Source: Ramlibacter sp.
GTDB lineage: Bacteria > Pseudomonadota > Gammaproteobacteria > Burkholderiales > Burkholderiaceae_C
Direction: 5' to 3'
NCBI GenBank assembly: GCA_030695945.1
Contig: JAUYOG010000050.1
Span: forward strand, 1 to 64,000
DNA length: 64,000 bases
The position numbers and the translations under genes are program-made. This document shows positions 8,778 through 16,738 of the stretch, piece after piece (position 1 is the stretch's first letter; every line of letters starts with the position of its first letter). A model generated the notes under the pieces. It was not told the origin of the DNA and ran no database searches. It saw nothing but the letters and a program-made list of their open reading frames with translations.

Positions 8778-9164
8778 TCAGTGCGTGTGCAGCGATGCGG
8801 TCTGGATCGCGGGCACGAGTTGGTCGAATTCGGTGGTCTTGTCCAGGAACTGGCAGGCGCCTTCGGCCAGGTACCGCTTGCGGTAGGCGGCGCCGGAGTT
8901 GTTGGAAAAGACGATGAAGGCGATGCCGGGGTCGGCCAGGCGGACGGCGCGCAGCACCTCCAGGCCCGATCCGCCTTCCAGCTGGATGTCGAGCACGACG
9001 ACGTCGGGATGGACGGCCAGGATGCCCTGGATGGAGCCCTGGGGGCTCACGGCCTCGCCGACGATGGACATGGCCTTGGCGGACAGCATGGCGGCGACCC
9101 GCTCGCGGATCATCGACGAGTCATCGGCCAGGAAAACCTTAACGGGGACATTGCTCTGTGGCAT
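8778..9164 (-). CDS. Single-domain response regulator (CheY-like)
   Basis: A 128-residue receiver domain with no output domain. It contains the acidic pair in VFLADDSSMIRERV, the phospho-acceptor Asp in VVVLDIQLEGGSG (about residue 58), a Ser/Asn switch segment FIVFSNNSGAAYR and Lys in LDKTTEFD. The ATG at 9164 gives MPQSNVPVKVFLADD. It lies 20 nt upstream of fnr on the same strand, so it may be co-transcribed with it. Family members of this type often sit next to fnr or nar genes in Burkholderiales. The partner kinase is unknown. Confidence 0.85.
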   Translation of the reverse strand: MPQSNVPVKVFLADDSSMIRERVAAMLSAKAMSIVGEAVSPQGSIQGILAVHPDVVVLDIQLEGGSGLEVLRAVRLADPGIAFIVFSNNSGAAYRKRYLAEGACQFLDKTTEFDQLVPAIQTASLHTH

Positions 9165-9263
9165 GGATGTACTGTCGCCGTTCCGGACCCACCGGGATAT
9201 CGGCGCAGGCTGAATCGGTGGCTCGGCGGAATCCGGTTCGGGGCTACGGGAATGCCGACCCCG

Positions 9264-9281
9264 CCTAGGAATAGTCCTAGG
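9264..9281. promoter_or_regulatory. CCTAGG-type palindrome, candidate operator
   Basis: CCTAGGA-ATAG-TCCTAGG is a perfect 7-bp inverted repeat 21 bp before the YeeE start, in the divergent region shared with the response regulator gene. A related dyad occurs at 63850-63866 after the NarL-like gene. The binding protein is unknown; a LuxR-type regulator is a guess. Confidence 0.45.
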
Positions 9282-9302
9282 CCTCCCCCTAGAATCGGCC
9301 GC

Positions 9303-10418
9303 ATGACGTCTGCCGAGCTGGCCCATCTCACCCAACTGGTCCTCTGGGCGTCCTTCTTCGTGGCGATGGCGTTCGGGGCGCTGGTGCAGCGCACGGGCTT
9401 TTGCACCATGGGCGCCGTTTCCGACGTCGTCACCCTGGGCGACTGGACGCGGATGCGGCAGTGGGGCCTGGCGGCCGGCGTTGCCATGATCGGCTTCGGC
9501 ATCCTGGCCTGGGCGGGCTGGGTCAGCCCCGAAAAGACCCTTTACGCCTCCAACCGCTGGATCTGGCTGTCGGCGCTCGTGGGCGGCGGCATTTTCGGCT
9601 TCGGCATGGTGCTGTCGTCGGGCTGCGCCAGCAAGGCGCTGGTGCGCGTGGGCGGCGGCAACCTCAAGGCCCTGGTCGTCGTCGTGGTGCTCGGCGTCGC
9701 GGCTTTCGCCACCCTGAAGGGGCTGACCGCGGTCTGGCGCACCCAGACGGTCGACCGGATCGCGCACGAATTCCCCACCCCCGCCACCCTGCCGGCGTGG
9801 GCGGCACAGGCCTTCACCGCCAACCTCGGCACGGCCAGCCTCGTGCTGGGGCTGGTCCTGGGCGGCGCGCTGGTGGCGTGGGCTTTCATGGGCCGCGGGT
9901 TTCGCGCCGCGAACAACGTGCTCGCCGGCGCCGGCGTCGGCGCCACGGTCCTGGCGATGTGGTGGGTCAGCGGGCACCTGGGCTACGTGCCGGAGCACCC
10001 CGAGACGCTGCAGGAGACATTCCTGGCCACCAATTCGACGCGCGCGGAAGCCTTCAGCTTCGTCTCGCCCATCGCCTACACCCTGGACTGGCTGATGTTC
10101 TACAGCGACAAGACCAAGCTGCTGACGGTGGGCATCGTCTCCGTGTTCGGCGTGGTCGCCGGTTCCGCCGTGGTCGCCCTGGCGCAGCGCAGCTTCCGCT
10201 GGGAAGGCTTCGGCGGCACCGGCGACCTCGGCCACCACCTGGTGGGCGCCGTGTTGATGGGCGTGGGCGGGGTGACGGCCATGGGCTGCAGCATCGGCCA
10301 GGGCGTCTCGGGCCTGTCCACGCTGAGCGCCACGAGTTTCGTCGCGGTGCCGGCGATGATCGCGGGCGCGGCAGCGGCGGTGAGGTACCAGGTGTGGCGG
10401 CTGGAACGCGAGGCCTGA
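9303..10418 (+). CDS. YeeE/YedE-family sulfur-compound transporter
   Basis: An inner-membrane protein of 371 residues with about ten hydrophobic segments. Conserved Cys motifs of the YeeE/YedE (TsuA-like) family are visible: RTGFCTMGA near residue 30, LSSGCASKAL near 105 and AMGCSIGQGVSGLS near 325. Characterised members take up thiosulfate by passing it along these cysteines. The ATG at 9303 is chosen because the family N-terminus begins there. It is followed by an ArsR repressor and the sulfur-oxidation genes, which supports transport of thiosulfate or a related sulfur species. The actual substrate is inferred. Confidence 0.88.
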   Translation: MTSAELAHLTQLVLWASFFVAMAFGALVQRTGFCTMGAVSDVVTLGDWTRMRQWGLAAGVAMIGFGILAWAGWVSPEKTLYASNRWIWLSALVGGGIFGFGMVLSSGCASKALVRVGGGNLKALVVVVVLGVAAFATLKGLTAVWRTQTVDRIAHEFPTPATLPAWAAQAFTANLGTASLVLGLVLGGALVAWAFMGRGFRAANNVLAGAGVGATVLAMWWVSGHLGYVPEHPETLQETFLATNSTRAEAFSFVSPIAYTLDWLMFYSDKTKLLTVGIVSVFGVVAGSAVVALAQRSFRWEGFGGTGDLGHHLVGAVLMGVGGVTAMGCSIGQGVSGLSTLSATSFVAVPAMIAGAAAAVRYQVWRLEREA

Positions 10419-10464
10419 CCGCCCGCAGGGCCGGCCCCCCGATGCGGCCGCGCCACGGCGCTGT

Positions 10465-10499
10465 TGCTATATATCGGCCGACACTGATAAACTGATACA
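10465..10499. promoter_or_regulatory. AT-rich promoter/operator before arsR-type repressor
   Basis: A short AT-rich patch (CTATATAT, then CTGATAAACTGATA as a near direct repeat) interrupts GC-rich DNA just upstream of the repressor gene. It is a candidate promoter and autoregulatory site. Comparable AT-rich patches precede the other sox transcription units. Confidence 0.4.
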
Positions 10500-10557
10500 G
10501 CGCATGGGCGCCGATGCGCAGCCCGCGCAAGACCCACCCGAACACCGGATTACCCAC

Positions 10558-10893
10558 ATGGCCACCCGCTCCACCAGCTCCGCCGCCCCCGCCGTCGAAT
10601 CGGACGAAGTGTTCGAGCTCGCCGCCGAGGTGTTCCGCGTGATGTCGGCGCCGATGCGCCTGAAGATCATCGCCTGCCTGTGCAACGGCGAGAAGAACGT
10701 GAGCGAGCTGCTGTCGGAGATCGAAACCACCCAGCCGAACATGTCGCAGCACCTGAACACGCTTTACCAGGCGGGCGTGCTCGGCAAGCGGCGCGAGGGC
10801 GTCCAGATCTACTACCGCATCGTCAACGACCGGGTGGTGACCCTTTGCCGCGCCGTGTGCACGCAGATCGCGATCGAAGCCGACGTTCGCTGA
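10558..10893 (+). CDS. ArsR-family repressor, SoxR/SqrR/BigR-like
   Basis: Winged-helix ArsR protein of 111 residues from the ATG at 10558 (MATRSTSS); an in-frame ATG at 10504 would add 18 residues. Helix-turn-helix: LLSEIETTQPNMSQHLNTLYQAGVLGKRREG. Cysteines lie in IIACLCNGEKN at the start of the DNA-binding domain and in LCRAVCTQIA in the last helix. These positions match the two thiols that persulfide-sensing SqrR/BigR proteins join by a tetrasulfide bridge. Placed between a sulfur transporter and fccAB, it most likely represses the sulfur-oxidation genes until persulfide or thiosulfate appears. The sensing role is inferred. Confidence 0.85.
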   Translation: MATRSTSSAAPAVESDEVFELAAEVFRVMSAPMRLKIIACLCNGEKNVSELLSEIETTQPNMSQHLNTLYQAGVLGKRREGVQIYYRIVNDRVVTLCRAVCTQIAIEADVR

Positions 10894-11008
10894 CCCCGGC
10901 AACCCGCCCCTTCCCCGACGCCACGGGTTTGTACCGGGGCAGCACGCGCCCTGCTCGCGGAATAATTTTCGTATAAGCCACAAGTGATTTGTGGCGGCAG
11001 GAGATGCG

Positions 11009-11329
11009 ATGCAACGATTCCGACTCGCCGCGGCCTCCCTGGCGATGGCCCTGCCGGCGGCAGGCAGCCTCGCCCAGGTGCCCGATGCACTTCAGGTCCG
11101 CAGCTGGGCCGGGGCCTGTGCCAACTGCCACGGCACCAACGGCAACGCGCTGGCCGGCAACGAACCGCTGGCCGGGATGAAGCGAGAGGACATCGTGCAG
11201 AAGATGCAGGATTTCAAGAACGGCCGCAAACCGGCGACCGTGATGCACCAGCTGTCCAAGGGCTATACCGACGAACAGATCGCCGCGATTGCCGGCTGGT
11301 TCGCCGCCCAGAAGAAAGGCACGCCATGA
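11009..11329 (+). CDS. fccA: Monoheme cytochrome c, flavocytochrome c sulfide dehydrogenase heme subunit
   Basis: A 106-residue protein with an N-terminal signal peptide cleaved after about GSLAQ and one heme site CANCH near residue 38; an axial Met is probably in VMHQLSKG or LAGMKRED. AGGAG at 10999-11003 lies 5 nt before the ATG at 11009, so this start is preferred over an upstream GTG. It overlaps the flavin subunit by 4 nt (ATGA). It accepts electrons from the flavin of FccB during sulfide oxidation in the periplasm and hands them to other c-type cytochromes. Confidence 0.85.
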   Translation: MQRFRLAAASLAMALPAAGSLAQVPDALQVRSWAGACANCHGTNGNALAGNEPLAGMKREDIVQKMQDFKNGRKPATVMHQLSKGYTDEQIAAIAGWFAAQKKGTP

Positions 11330-12600
11330 AGCGCCGTCAGTTCGTCCAGGCCGCCGGCGCGTTCGGCTCCGCCGCGCTCGTCGCGGGGTGCGCTGCCCCG
11401 GGAATGTCGCGTGGCCCCAAGGTCGTGGTGATCGGTGGCGGCTATGGCGGCGCCACCGCCGCGAAGTACTTGCGCATGTGGTCCGACTATTCGTTCGACG
11501 TGACCCTGGTCGAACCCAACTCGGCATTCGTATCGTGCCCCATTTCCAACCTGGTGATCGGCGGCAGCAAGACCGTTGCGGACATCACGACGCCCTACGA
11601 CAACCTGGCGCGCCGCCATGGTGTGAAAATCGTGCGCGGAATGGCCAGCGCGATCGACCCTGACAGGCGGATCGTGAAGCTCGCTGGCGGCGGCGAGCTG
11701 CCGTACGACCGCGTCATCGTCTCGCCCGGCGTGGACTTCATGTGGGACACGCTGCCCGGCATGACCCGCCCCGGCGCGCAGGACAAGGTGCTGCACGGCT
11801 GGAAGGCCGGCCCCCAGACGCTGGCGCTGCGCCGACAGCTCGAGGCCATGCCCGACGGCGGCGTGTTCGCGATGGCCATCCCGCTCGCGCCCTACCGCTG
11901 CCCGCCCGGCCCGTACGAGCGCGCGTGCCAGGTGGCGCACTACTTCAGCAAGGCCAAGCCGCGCAGCAAGGTGATCGTGCTGGATGCCAACGACGATGTC
12001 ACGTCCAAGGGACCGCTGTTCAAGAAGGCCTGGACCGACCGCTACAAGAACATCGTCGAATACCGGCCCAAGCACAAGGCGGTGGACGTGGACGCCGCAA
12101 CCAACACGCTGAAATTCGAGTTCAACGACGACCTGAAGGCCGCCGTGCTCAACGTCATCCCCACCATGCGCGCCGGCGACATCGCCGCCAAAACCGGCCT
12201 GGCCACGGCGAACCAGCGCTGGTGCGAGGTCGACTTTCTCACGTTCGAATCGAAAGCGGTGAAGAACGTGCATGTCCTGGGCGACGCGGTCCAGTCCGCG
12301 CCGCTCATGCCCAAGTCGGCGCACATGGCGAACCAGCACGGCAAGACGTGCGCCGCCGCGGTGATCGCGTTGCTCACGGGCAAGGCCGCGAACCCGCTGC
12401 CGATCTACAACAACACCTGCTACAGCTTCGTGAGCGACGAGGACGTCGTCCACGTCGCGAGCGTGCACCGCTACGACGCCGCGCAGAAGACCATGGTCAC
12501 CGTGCCGGGTTCGAGCGGTGTCTCGACGGCCGCCAACGAACTGGAAGGCCGCTACGCGATGGCTTGGGCCCGCAACATCTGGGCCGATACGCTCGTTTGA
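11326..12600 (+). CDS. fccB: Flavocytochrome c sulfide dehydrogenase, FAD subunit
   Basis: A 424-residue FAD protein of the sulfide:quinone reductase/FccB fold. The N-terminus MKRRQFVQAAGAFGSAALVAGC has a twin-arginine-like RRQF motif followed by a VAGC lipobox-like Cys, so it may be exported folded and perhaps lipid-anchored. FAD motifs: VVVIGGGYGGATAAKYL and, near the C-terminus, NVHVLGDAV. Redox Cys candidates sit in FVSCPISN and YRCPPGPYERAC. It oxidises sulfide to sulfur or polysulfide and reduces FccA. The start overlaps the fccA stop, indicating coupled translation. Confidence 0.9.
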   Translation: MKRRQFVQAAGAFGSAALVAGCAAPGMSRGPKVVVIGGGYGGATAAKYLRMWSDYSFDVTLVEPNSAFVSCPISNLVIGGSKTVADITTPYDNLARRHGVKIVRGMASAIDPDRRIVKLAGGGELPYDRVIVSPGVDFMWDTLPGMTRPGAQDKVLHGWKAGPQTLALRRQLEAMPDGGVFAMAIPLAPYRCPPGPYERACQVAHYFSKAKPRSKVIVLDANDDVTSKGPLFKKAWTDRYKNIVEYRPKHKAVDVDAATNTLKFEFNDDLKAAVLNVIPTMRAGDIAAKTGLATANQRWCEVDFLTFESKAVKNVHVLGDAVQSAPLMPKSAHMANQHGKTCAAAVIALLTGKAANPLPIYNNTCYSFVSDEDVVHVASVHRYDAAQKTMVTVPGSSGVSTAANELEGRYAMAWARNIWADTLV

Positions 12601-12602
12601 CG

Positions 12603-13217
12603 ATGACGAAGCAGTACGCAAGCGGCGCCCGGTGGGCCGCGGGGATGGCGCTTGCCTGCTTCGCCGCGGGTGCGGCGGCCCAGGCCGACGAGGCAAGGGC
12701 GCGCAAGATTGTCTCGGGCGTGTGCTTCGTGTGCCACGGCGCCGAGGGTGAATCGTCGAGCGAACAGTTCCCTCGCCTGGCGGGGCAAAACTCGGAATAC
12801 ATCGCCAAGCAGCTGGACAACTTCAAGTCCGGCAAGCGCAAGAGCACGGCGATGTCCAGCATGGTCGAGAAGCTGACGCCCGACGAGATGGCGGCGCTCG
12901 GCAAGTACTTCGAGAAGATGGCGGCGCCGGCGCAGCCGCCGAAGGATCCCGCGCTGGCCGCTGTCGGGGGCTACATCTACCAGCACGGCAACCGGTACAG
13001 CGGCGTGCCCGCCTGCGTGGGCTGCCACGGCCCCGCTGCGCTCGGCACCGCGACGCTGCCGCGCCTGGCCGGCCAGTTCGCCCACTACACCGAAGCGCAG
13101 CTCAAGCTGTTCAACAAGCGCGAGCGCACCAACGACAACGCCGTGATGCACGCCATCACCGAAAAGATGACGGCCCTCGAGATGGCGGCGGTGGCCGAGT
13201 ACTTGAGCGGCAAGTGA
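12603..13217 (+). CDS. Diheme cytochrome c4-type protein
   Basis: A 204-residue periplasmic cytochrome with a signal peptide (cleavage near GAAAQA) and two heme motifs, CFVCH near residue 40 and CVGCH near 138, each followed by a FPRLAGQ or LPRLAGQ phrase. The two similar halves are typical of cytochrome c4. It begins 2 nt after fccB and is probably the electron acceptor linking FccAB to the terminal oxidase, here possibly the cbb3 oxidase encoded at 52-57 kb. Confidence 0.88.
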   Translation: MTKQYASGARWAAGMALACFAAGAAAQADEARARKIVSGVCFVCHGAEGESSSEQFPRLAGQNSEYIAKQLDNFKSGKRKSTAMSSMVEKLTPDEMAALGKYFEKMAAPAQPPKDPALAAVGGYIYQHGNRYSGVPACVGCHGPAALGTATLPRLAGQFAHYTEAQLKLFNKRERTNDNAVMHAITEKMTALEMAAVAEYLSGK

Positions 13218-13288
13218 GCTGGTGCTTGCGCCCTCCCGAGAGCTAACTTCGCGATCGCGAGGCTGACGAGCGCTGTGCGCGGGCGGCG

Positions 13289-13390
13289 GGCCGGGGACGG
13301 CGGGTGGCCGACTCCGCGAATGTCCCCCGTCGCCCTTGCGGGCTACCTCCGCCTTTATTTCGCTGCGTCAGCCACCCACCATCCCCGGCC
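13289..13390 (+). repeat. Intergenic palindromic repeat, copy B (variant stem)
   Basis: A 102-bp element with the same core as copies A and D (CTCCGCGAATGTCCCCCGTCG, GCGGGCTACCTCC, CTTTATTTCGCTGCG) but different terminal stems. The left arm GGCCGGGGACGGCGGGTGGC pairs with the right arm, which is the complement of GGCCGGGGATGGTGGGTGGC. The other three copies use GGATCAGGGCGACGGGG-type arms. Both arms have therefore changed together while pairing is preserved. Confidence 0.75.
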
Positions 13391-13440
13391 CTTTGGCGGC
13401 GTTGTTTCTTTCGACGCATCGAACAGGCACAACGGTGGAT

Positions 13441-13549
13441 GGATCAGGGCGGCGGGGCGCTCTGCGCAGCGAAATAAAGGAGGGAGGTAGCGGGCGCAGC
13501 CCGCGACGGGGGGACATTCGCGGAGCAGAGCGCCCCGTCGCCCTGATCC
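13441..13549 (-). repeat. Intergenic palindromic repeat, copy C (inverted)
   Basis: A 109-bp copy in opposite orientation to A, B and D, 50 bp from copy B. The arms GGATCAGGGCGGCGGGGCGC and the complement of GGATCAGGGCGACGGGGCGC differ by one base over about 25 bp. The left flank TCGACGCATCGAAC recurs inverted beside copy D near 63800. The 352-bp gap between the cytochrome c4 and YeeE genes holds only copies B and C. Confidence 0.85.
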
Positions 13550-13569
13550 CGCCCCGCCAACAATGCAGA

Positions 13570-14673
13570 CTACGGCGCCATCACCGACCGGTTCGGCAGC
13601 CCGTCCCGCGCAGGAGATGGCGCCGCCACGTTCCGGTCCAGCAGCCAGTCGGTCACGCCGGCCCCGGCCCACATCGACGCCAGCGTGAGCCACGCCGTGA
13701 GCGCAAACACCGCGCCACCGGTCACGCCCGCGCCCACCGCGCAGCCTCCGGCGAGCATCGCCCCGAATCCCATCAGGATCGCACCGGCGATATAGCGGCG
13801 CATGCCATAGCCGTCCTTGAAGCCTTCGAGCTTGAGGTCACCGCCGAGCCACGCACCCAGGAACGAACCCGCGAAAACGCCCGGCATCAACCCGAAGTCG
13901 AAACCGACCGGTCCGACCGGCTGCGACACGACGCGCATCAGCCACTCGGCGGACGGCCCGCTGAATGTCAGCCCCTGCACCGGCACCACCTGGAACGAGC
14001 TGGCCGACACGCCGTAGGTGAACCACCAGCCGGCGGCCACCATGAGCCCGGCGCCGATGCCCCCCGCCCACTTCCACAGGCCCCAGCCGCTGCGCACCGA
14101 GAACCACAGCGCCGCCGCAAGCCAGGCCAGCCCCGCCGCCAGTCCGCCCCACGGGCCGACCGAGGTGATCGCCAGCAGGTCGCGGCTCGCGCCGCCATCG
14201 ATCGTCCACCACTGGCTGATCGCGATGCGAAGCGGCGCGAGGCTACCGGCGAGCGAGGCCTGCGCCGTCACCGCGAAGATGAGCCCCGACAGCAGCGCGC
14301 GCAAGTTGCCGTTGGCGGACAGCACCAGCAGCCGGCTCGCGCAGCCGCGCGTCATGATCATTCCCGCGCCGAAGACCAGGCCGCCGACGATGGCGCCCGA
14401 CAGGCTGCCGCGCGTGGCCAGCTGGCGCGCCCCCGTCACGTCGAGCGCGCGCAGCAGGACGAGCGCCTGCACCGCCACCACCGCCGCCGAAAAGGCCAGC
14501 AGCCAGACGGCGAGCTTCTCACCCGGCTCGCGCCGCCAGAATTCGATCACCGCCGAGCGCAGGCAAAAGCGCGAGCGCTGCGCGAAGAAGCCGAAGGCGA
14601 GCCCGATGGCGGCGCCGCCCGCGGCGAGCAGCGCGGGCTCGCCGAAGCGGTCGAGAAGTAAAGCCAGGTCCAT
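13570..14673 (-). CDS. Second YeeE/YedE-family sulfur transporter
   Basis: A 367-residue inner-membrane protein with about ten hydrophobic helices and the family Cys motifs RSRFCLRSAV near residue 37, TRGCASRLLVL near 112 and LAGGCAVGAGVTGG near 315. It is distantly related to the transporter at 9303-10418 and is encoded on the opposite strand, divergent from the soxH-like gene. It probably imports or exports a sulfur intermediate such as thiosulfate or sulfane sulfur for the sox system; which one cannot be said. Confidence 0.85.
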   Translation of the reverse strand: MDLALLLDRFGEPALLAAGGAAIGLAFGFFAQRSRFCLRSAVIEFWRREPGEKLAVWLLAFSAAVVAVQALVLLRALDVTGARQLATRGSLSGAIVGGLVFGAGMIMTRGCASRLLVLSANGNLRALLSGLIFAVTAQASLAGSLAPLRIAISQWWTIDGGASRDLLAITSVGPWGGLAAGLAWLAAALWFSVRSGWGLWKWAGGIGAGLMVAAGWWFTYGVSASSFQVVPVQGLTFSGPSAEWLMRVVSQPVGPVGFDFGLMPGVFAGSFLGAWLGGDLKLEGFKDGYGMRRYIAGAILMGFGAMLAGGCAVGAGVTGGAVFALTAWLTLASMWAGAGVTDWLLDRNVAAPSPARDGLPNRSVMAP

Positions 14674-14680
14674 GGGGTCC

Positions 14681-14716
14681 GATTATTAGTTAAGATATTG
14701 CTTATATTTATGCTAG
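14681..14716. promoter_or_regulatory. AT-rich divergent promoter/operator region
   Basis: The segment contains ATTATTAGTTAAGATATTG followed by CTTATATTTATG, strikingly AT-rich against the GC-rich background. It lies between the divergent YeeE and soxH-like genes and is a candidate overlapping promoter and repressor site. Confidence 0.45.
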
Positions 14717-14736
14717 CGGATCGGGATGCCGGGGGC

Positions 14737-14750
14737 TTGACCTCCGTCAA
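14737..14750. promoter_or_regulatory. FNR-like box before soxH-like gene (weak)
   Basis: TTGACCTCCGTCAA is a perfect 5-bp dyad of the FNR type. It ends only 28 bp before the soxH start, too close for ordinary class II activation, so it is either a repression site, a chance match or evidence for a later start. Confidence 0.35.
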
Positions 14751-14778
14751 CCATCGAATGGCACAACAAAGGGCATCG

Positions 14779-15732
14779 ATGCACATGAAGTTCGCCGGCC
14801 GGCTCCTCCATTGCCTCACCTGGCTTGCCCTCGCCGGTTCGCTGCACGCGAACGCGCAGGCACCGACGATGACGGCGCAACGGGTGTCGCCCTCCGCGTG
14901 GTACGTCCAGGGTCTCTCCGCACTGGGTTCCCCGGCCAACCAGAACTTCGTGTCCAACGCCGGGTTCGTCATCACGCCCGAAGGGGTGGTCGTGATCGAC
15001 GCCCTCGGGTCGCCCGCCCTGGCGCAGCGCCTGCTCGCGGAAATCCGCAAGCACACCGACAAGCCGGTGACGCATGTGATCCTCACTCACTATCACGCGG
15101 ACCACATCTACGGCGTGCAAGCGCTGAAGGCGGCGGGCGCGAAGATCCTGGCCCACCAGGCCGCGCGCGAATACCTCAACTCGGACACCGCGCGCCTGCG
15201 CCTGGAGGCGTCGCGCACCGAGCTCGCACCCTGGGTCGACAAGGACACGCGCCTCGTGCCGGCCGACGAGTGGCTGCACGGCGAGCGCGATCTGGTGGTG
15301 GGCGGCCTCCGCTTCCAGGTCAAGCCGGTCGGGCCGTCGCACACGCCGGAGGACCTCGTCGTCTACCTGCCGCAGGAGAAAGTGCTGTTCGCGGGCGACC
15401 TCGTGTTCCGCAGCCGCGTGCCCTTCGTCGGGCAGGCCGACAGCCGGCAGTGGATCAAGGCGCTGGACTCGCTGCTCTCGTTCGACGCCACGGTGATCGT
15501 GCCGGGCCACGGGCCGCTCTCGACCGAGGCGCGCAAGGATATGGAGCTGACGCGCGATTACCTCGTGCACCTTCGCGCGGTGATGGGCGAGGCGGCGAAG
15601 AACCTCGAGCCCTTCGAGGACGCCTACAAGGCCGCGGACTGGAGCCGTTTCGAGCAGCTGCCGCTGTTTCGCGTGGCCAATCGCATGAACGCGTACAACA
15701 CCTACCTGCTGATGGAACGGGAGGCCAATTGA
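14779..15732 (+). CDS. soxH: Periplasmic metallo-beta-lactamase-fold hydrolase, SoxH-like
   Basis: A 317-residue exported protein: signal peptide up to about HANAQA, then a metallo-beta-lactamase fold with the zinc motif LTHYHADHIYG (HxHxDH) near residue 110, further metal ligands in PSHTPEDLVVYLP and FAGDLVF, and VPGHGPLS. The start at 14779 is preferred because AAAGGG ends 5 nt upstream and MHMKFAGRL begins the signal peptide. SoxH proteins are accessory parts of sox clusters; their substrate is uncertain. The stop overlaps the next gene (TTGA). Confidence 0.8.
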   Translation: MHMKFAGRLLHCLTWLALAGSLHANAQAPTMTAQRVSPSAWYVQGLSALGSPANQNFVSNAGFVITPEGVVVIDALGSPALAQRLLAEIRKHTDKPVTHVILTHYHADHIYGVQALKAAGAKILAHQAAREYLNSDTARLRLEASRTELAPWVDKDTRLVPADEWLHGERDLVVGGLRFQVKPVGPSHTPEDLVVYLPQEKVLFAGDLVFRSRVPFVGQADSRQWIKALDSLLSFDATVIVPGHGPLSTEARKDMELTRDYLVHLRAVMGEAAKNLEPFEDAYKAADWSRFEQLPLFRVANRMNAYNTYLLMEREAN

Positions 15733-16205
15733 GCGTGGACCCGTTGCGCCGACGGCTCGCGCTGTCGCCGCTCGCGCTCGGGCTCGCCTGGGGCGCGGCC
15801 CCTGCCGCCCATGCGGCCGCCCTGCCGGCTGCGCAATCGCTGGGCTCCGAGCTGGCGCAGGCCTTGCGGGCCGGCAAGCCGCTGGTGGTGATGGCGAGCC
15901 TCGACGGCTGCCCGTATTGCAGGCTGGTGCGCGACAACTACCTCGCGCCGCTGCTGCGCGAGGGCGCGATCGCAGTGGTCCAGCTGGACATGCAAAGCGC
16001 CGAGGCCGTCACCGGTTTCGACGGTGCACGCAGCACGCACCAGGCGATGCTGCGCGGGTGGTCCGTCAAGGTCGCGCCCACGTTACTCTTCTTCGGCAAG
16101 GGCGCGCGCGAGGCAGCGCCGCGCCTGGAGGGCGCGTCCATCCCCGACTTCTACGGCGCCTACCTCGACGAGCGCCTGCGCACGGCGCGTCGCGCCCTGG
16201 GCTGA
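15729..16205 (+). CDS. Periplasmic thioredoxin-like protein (SoxW-like)
   Basis: A 158-residue protein from TTG at 15729, overlapping the previous stop; GTG at 15735 is an alternative behind the same GGGAGG. A signal peptide (cleavage near AAHAAAL) is followed by a thioredoxin fold with the redox motif MASLDGCPYCRLVRDNYL near residue 55 (CPYC) and a cis-Pro in KVAPTLLFFG. It is likely to keep Sox proteins or c-type cytochromes reduced, by analogy with SoxW. The pairing with SoxH supports this role, but the partner is inferred. Confidence 0.75.
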   Translation: MSVDPLRRRLALSPLALGLAWGAAPAAHAAALPAAQSLGSELAQALRAGKPLVVMASLDGCPYCRLVRDNYLAPLLREGAIAVVQLDMQSAEAVTGFDGARSTHQAMLRGWSVKVAPTLLFFGKGAREAAPRLEGASIPDFYGAYLDERLRTARRALG

Positions 16206-16209
16206 AGCC

Positions 16210-16599
16210 TCAGAGCGCCGCCAGCGCCTGTTCGAGTTTGCCGCGCACCTCGGCGGCAAGCGCCGGCACCGCCGGGTTGTCGACCAGGTTCAGCACGGCA
16301 TTGGGGTCCATGATCTCCACGTGGACCCGGTCCTGGTCATCCTGCCGGACGACCACGTTGCAGGGCAGCAGCGCGCCGATCTGCGGCTCGGCGGCGATCG
16401 CCTTGCTCGCGATCTGCGGGTTGCACGCGCCGAGGATGCGGTAGGGGCGCATCTCCAGCCCGATCTTCTTGCGCATCGTGGCCTGCACGTCGATGTCGGT
16501 GAGGACGCCGAAGCCGACTTTCCCGAGCTCCTCCGTCACGCGCTGCACCGCCGCGTCGAACCCCATGGCGACGGGCTTGCCGAAAACATACTGAGCCAT
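16210..16599 (-). CDS. DUF302 domain protein
   Basis: A 129-residue single-domain DUF302 protein. The family phrases FDAAVQRVTEELGKVGFGVLTDIDV, YRILGACNPQIASKAI and GALLPCNVVVRQ are visible. The ATG at 16599 lies 4 nt after GGAGG; a GTG at 16650 is less likely. DUF302 proteins are common in sulfur-oxidation loci, but their function is not established. It is transcribed opposite to its neighbours, from a shared AT-rich region with the DsrE-like gene. Confidence 0.85.
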   Translation of the reverse strand: MAQYVFGKPVAMGFDAAVQRVTEELGKVGFGVLTDIDVQATMRKKIGLEMRPYRILGACNPQIASKAIAAEPQIGALLPCNVVVRQDDQDRVHVEIMDPNAVLNLVDNPAVPALAAEVRGKLEQALAAL

Positions 16600-16634
16600 A
16601 CAACCTCCGGATGAGGATCGAAACGATCCGCTCG

Positions 16635-16660
16635 ACATATTATCGCGCACTGATATTAAC
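16635..16660. promoter_or_regulatory. AT-rich divergent promoter/operator region
   Basis: ACATATTATCGCGCACTGATATTAA contains TATTA and TGATATTA half-elements like those before other sox units and separates the divergent DUF302 and DsrE-like genes. Confidence 0.4.
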
Positions 16661-16738
16661 CCCTATGCTCCTGCATCCGGGTCGGTGATTTAATCGCCGC
16701 TCGACCCTCACCGTAGCCCACCCCAAGGAAGCTCCCTC

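Noticed and set aside
10504-10557. Longer N-terminus for the ArsR-type repressor from the ATG at 10504
   Set aside because: The added residues are not family-like and the start overlaps the AT-rich promoter patch; the ATG at 10558 is preferred, though not proven.
13336-14661. Open frame running from repeat C through the antisense of the YeeE gene
   Set aside because: It starts inside an intergenic repeat and continues as the shadow of a clear membrane protein; the amino-acid phrases shared with other places come from the DNA repeat.
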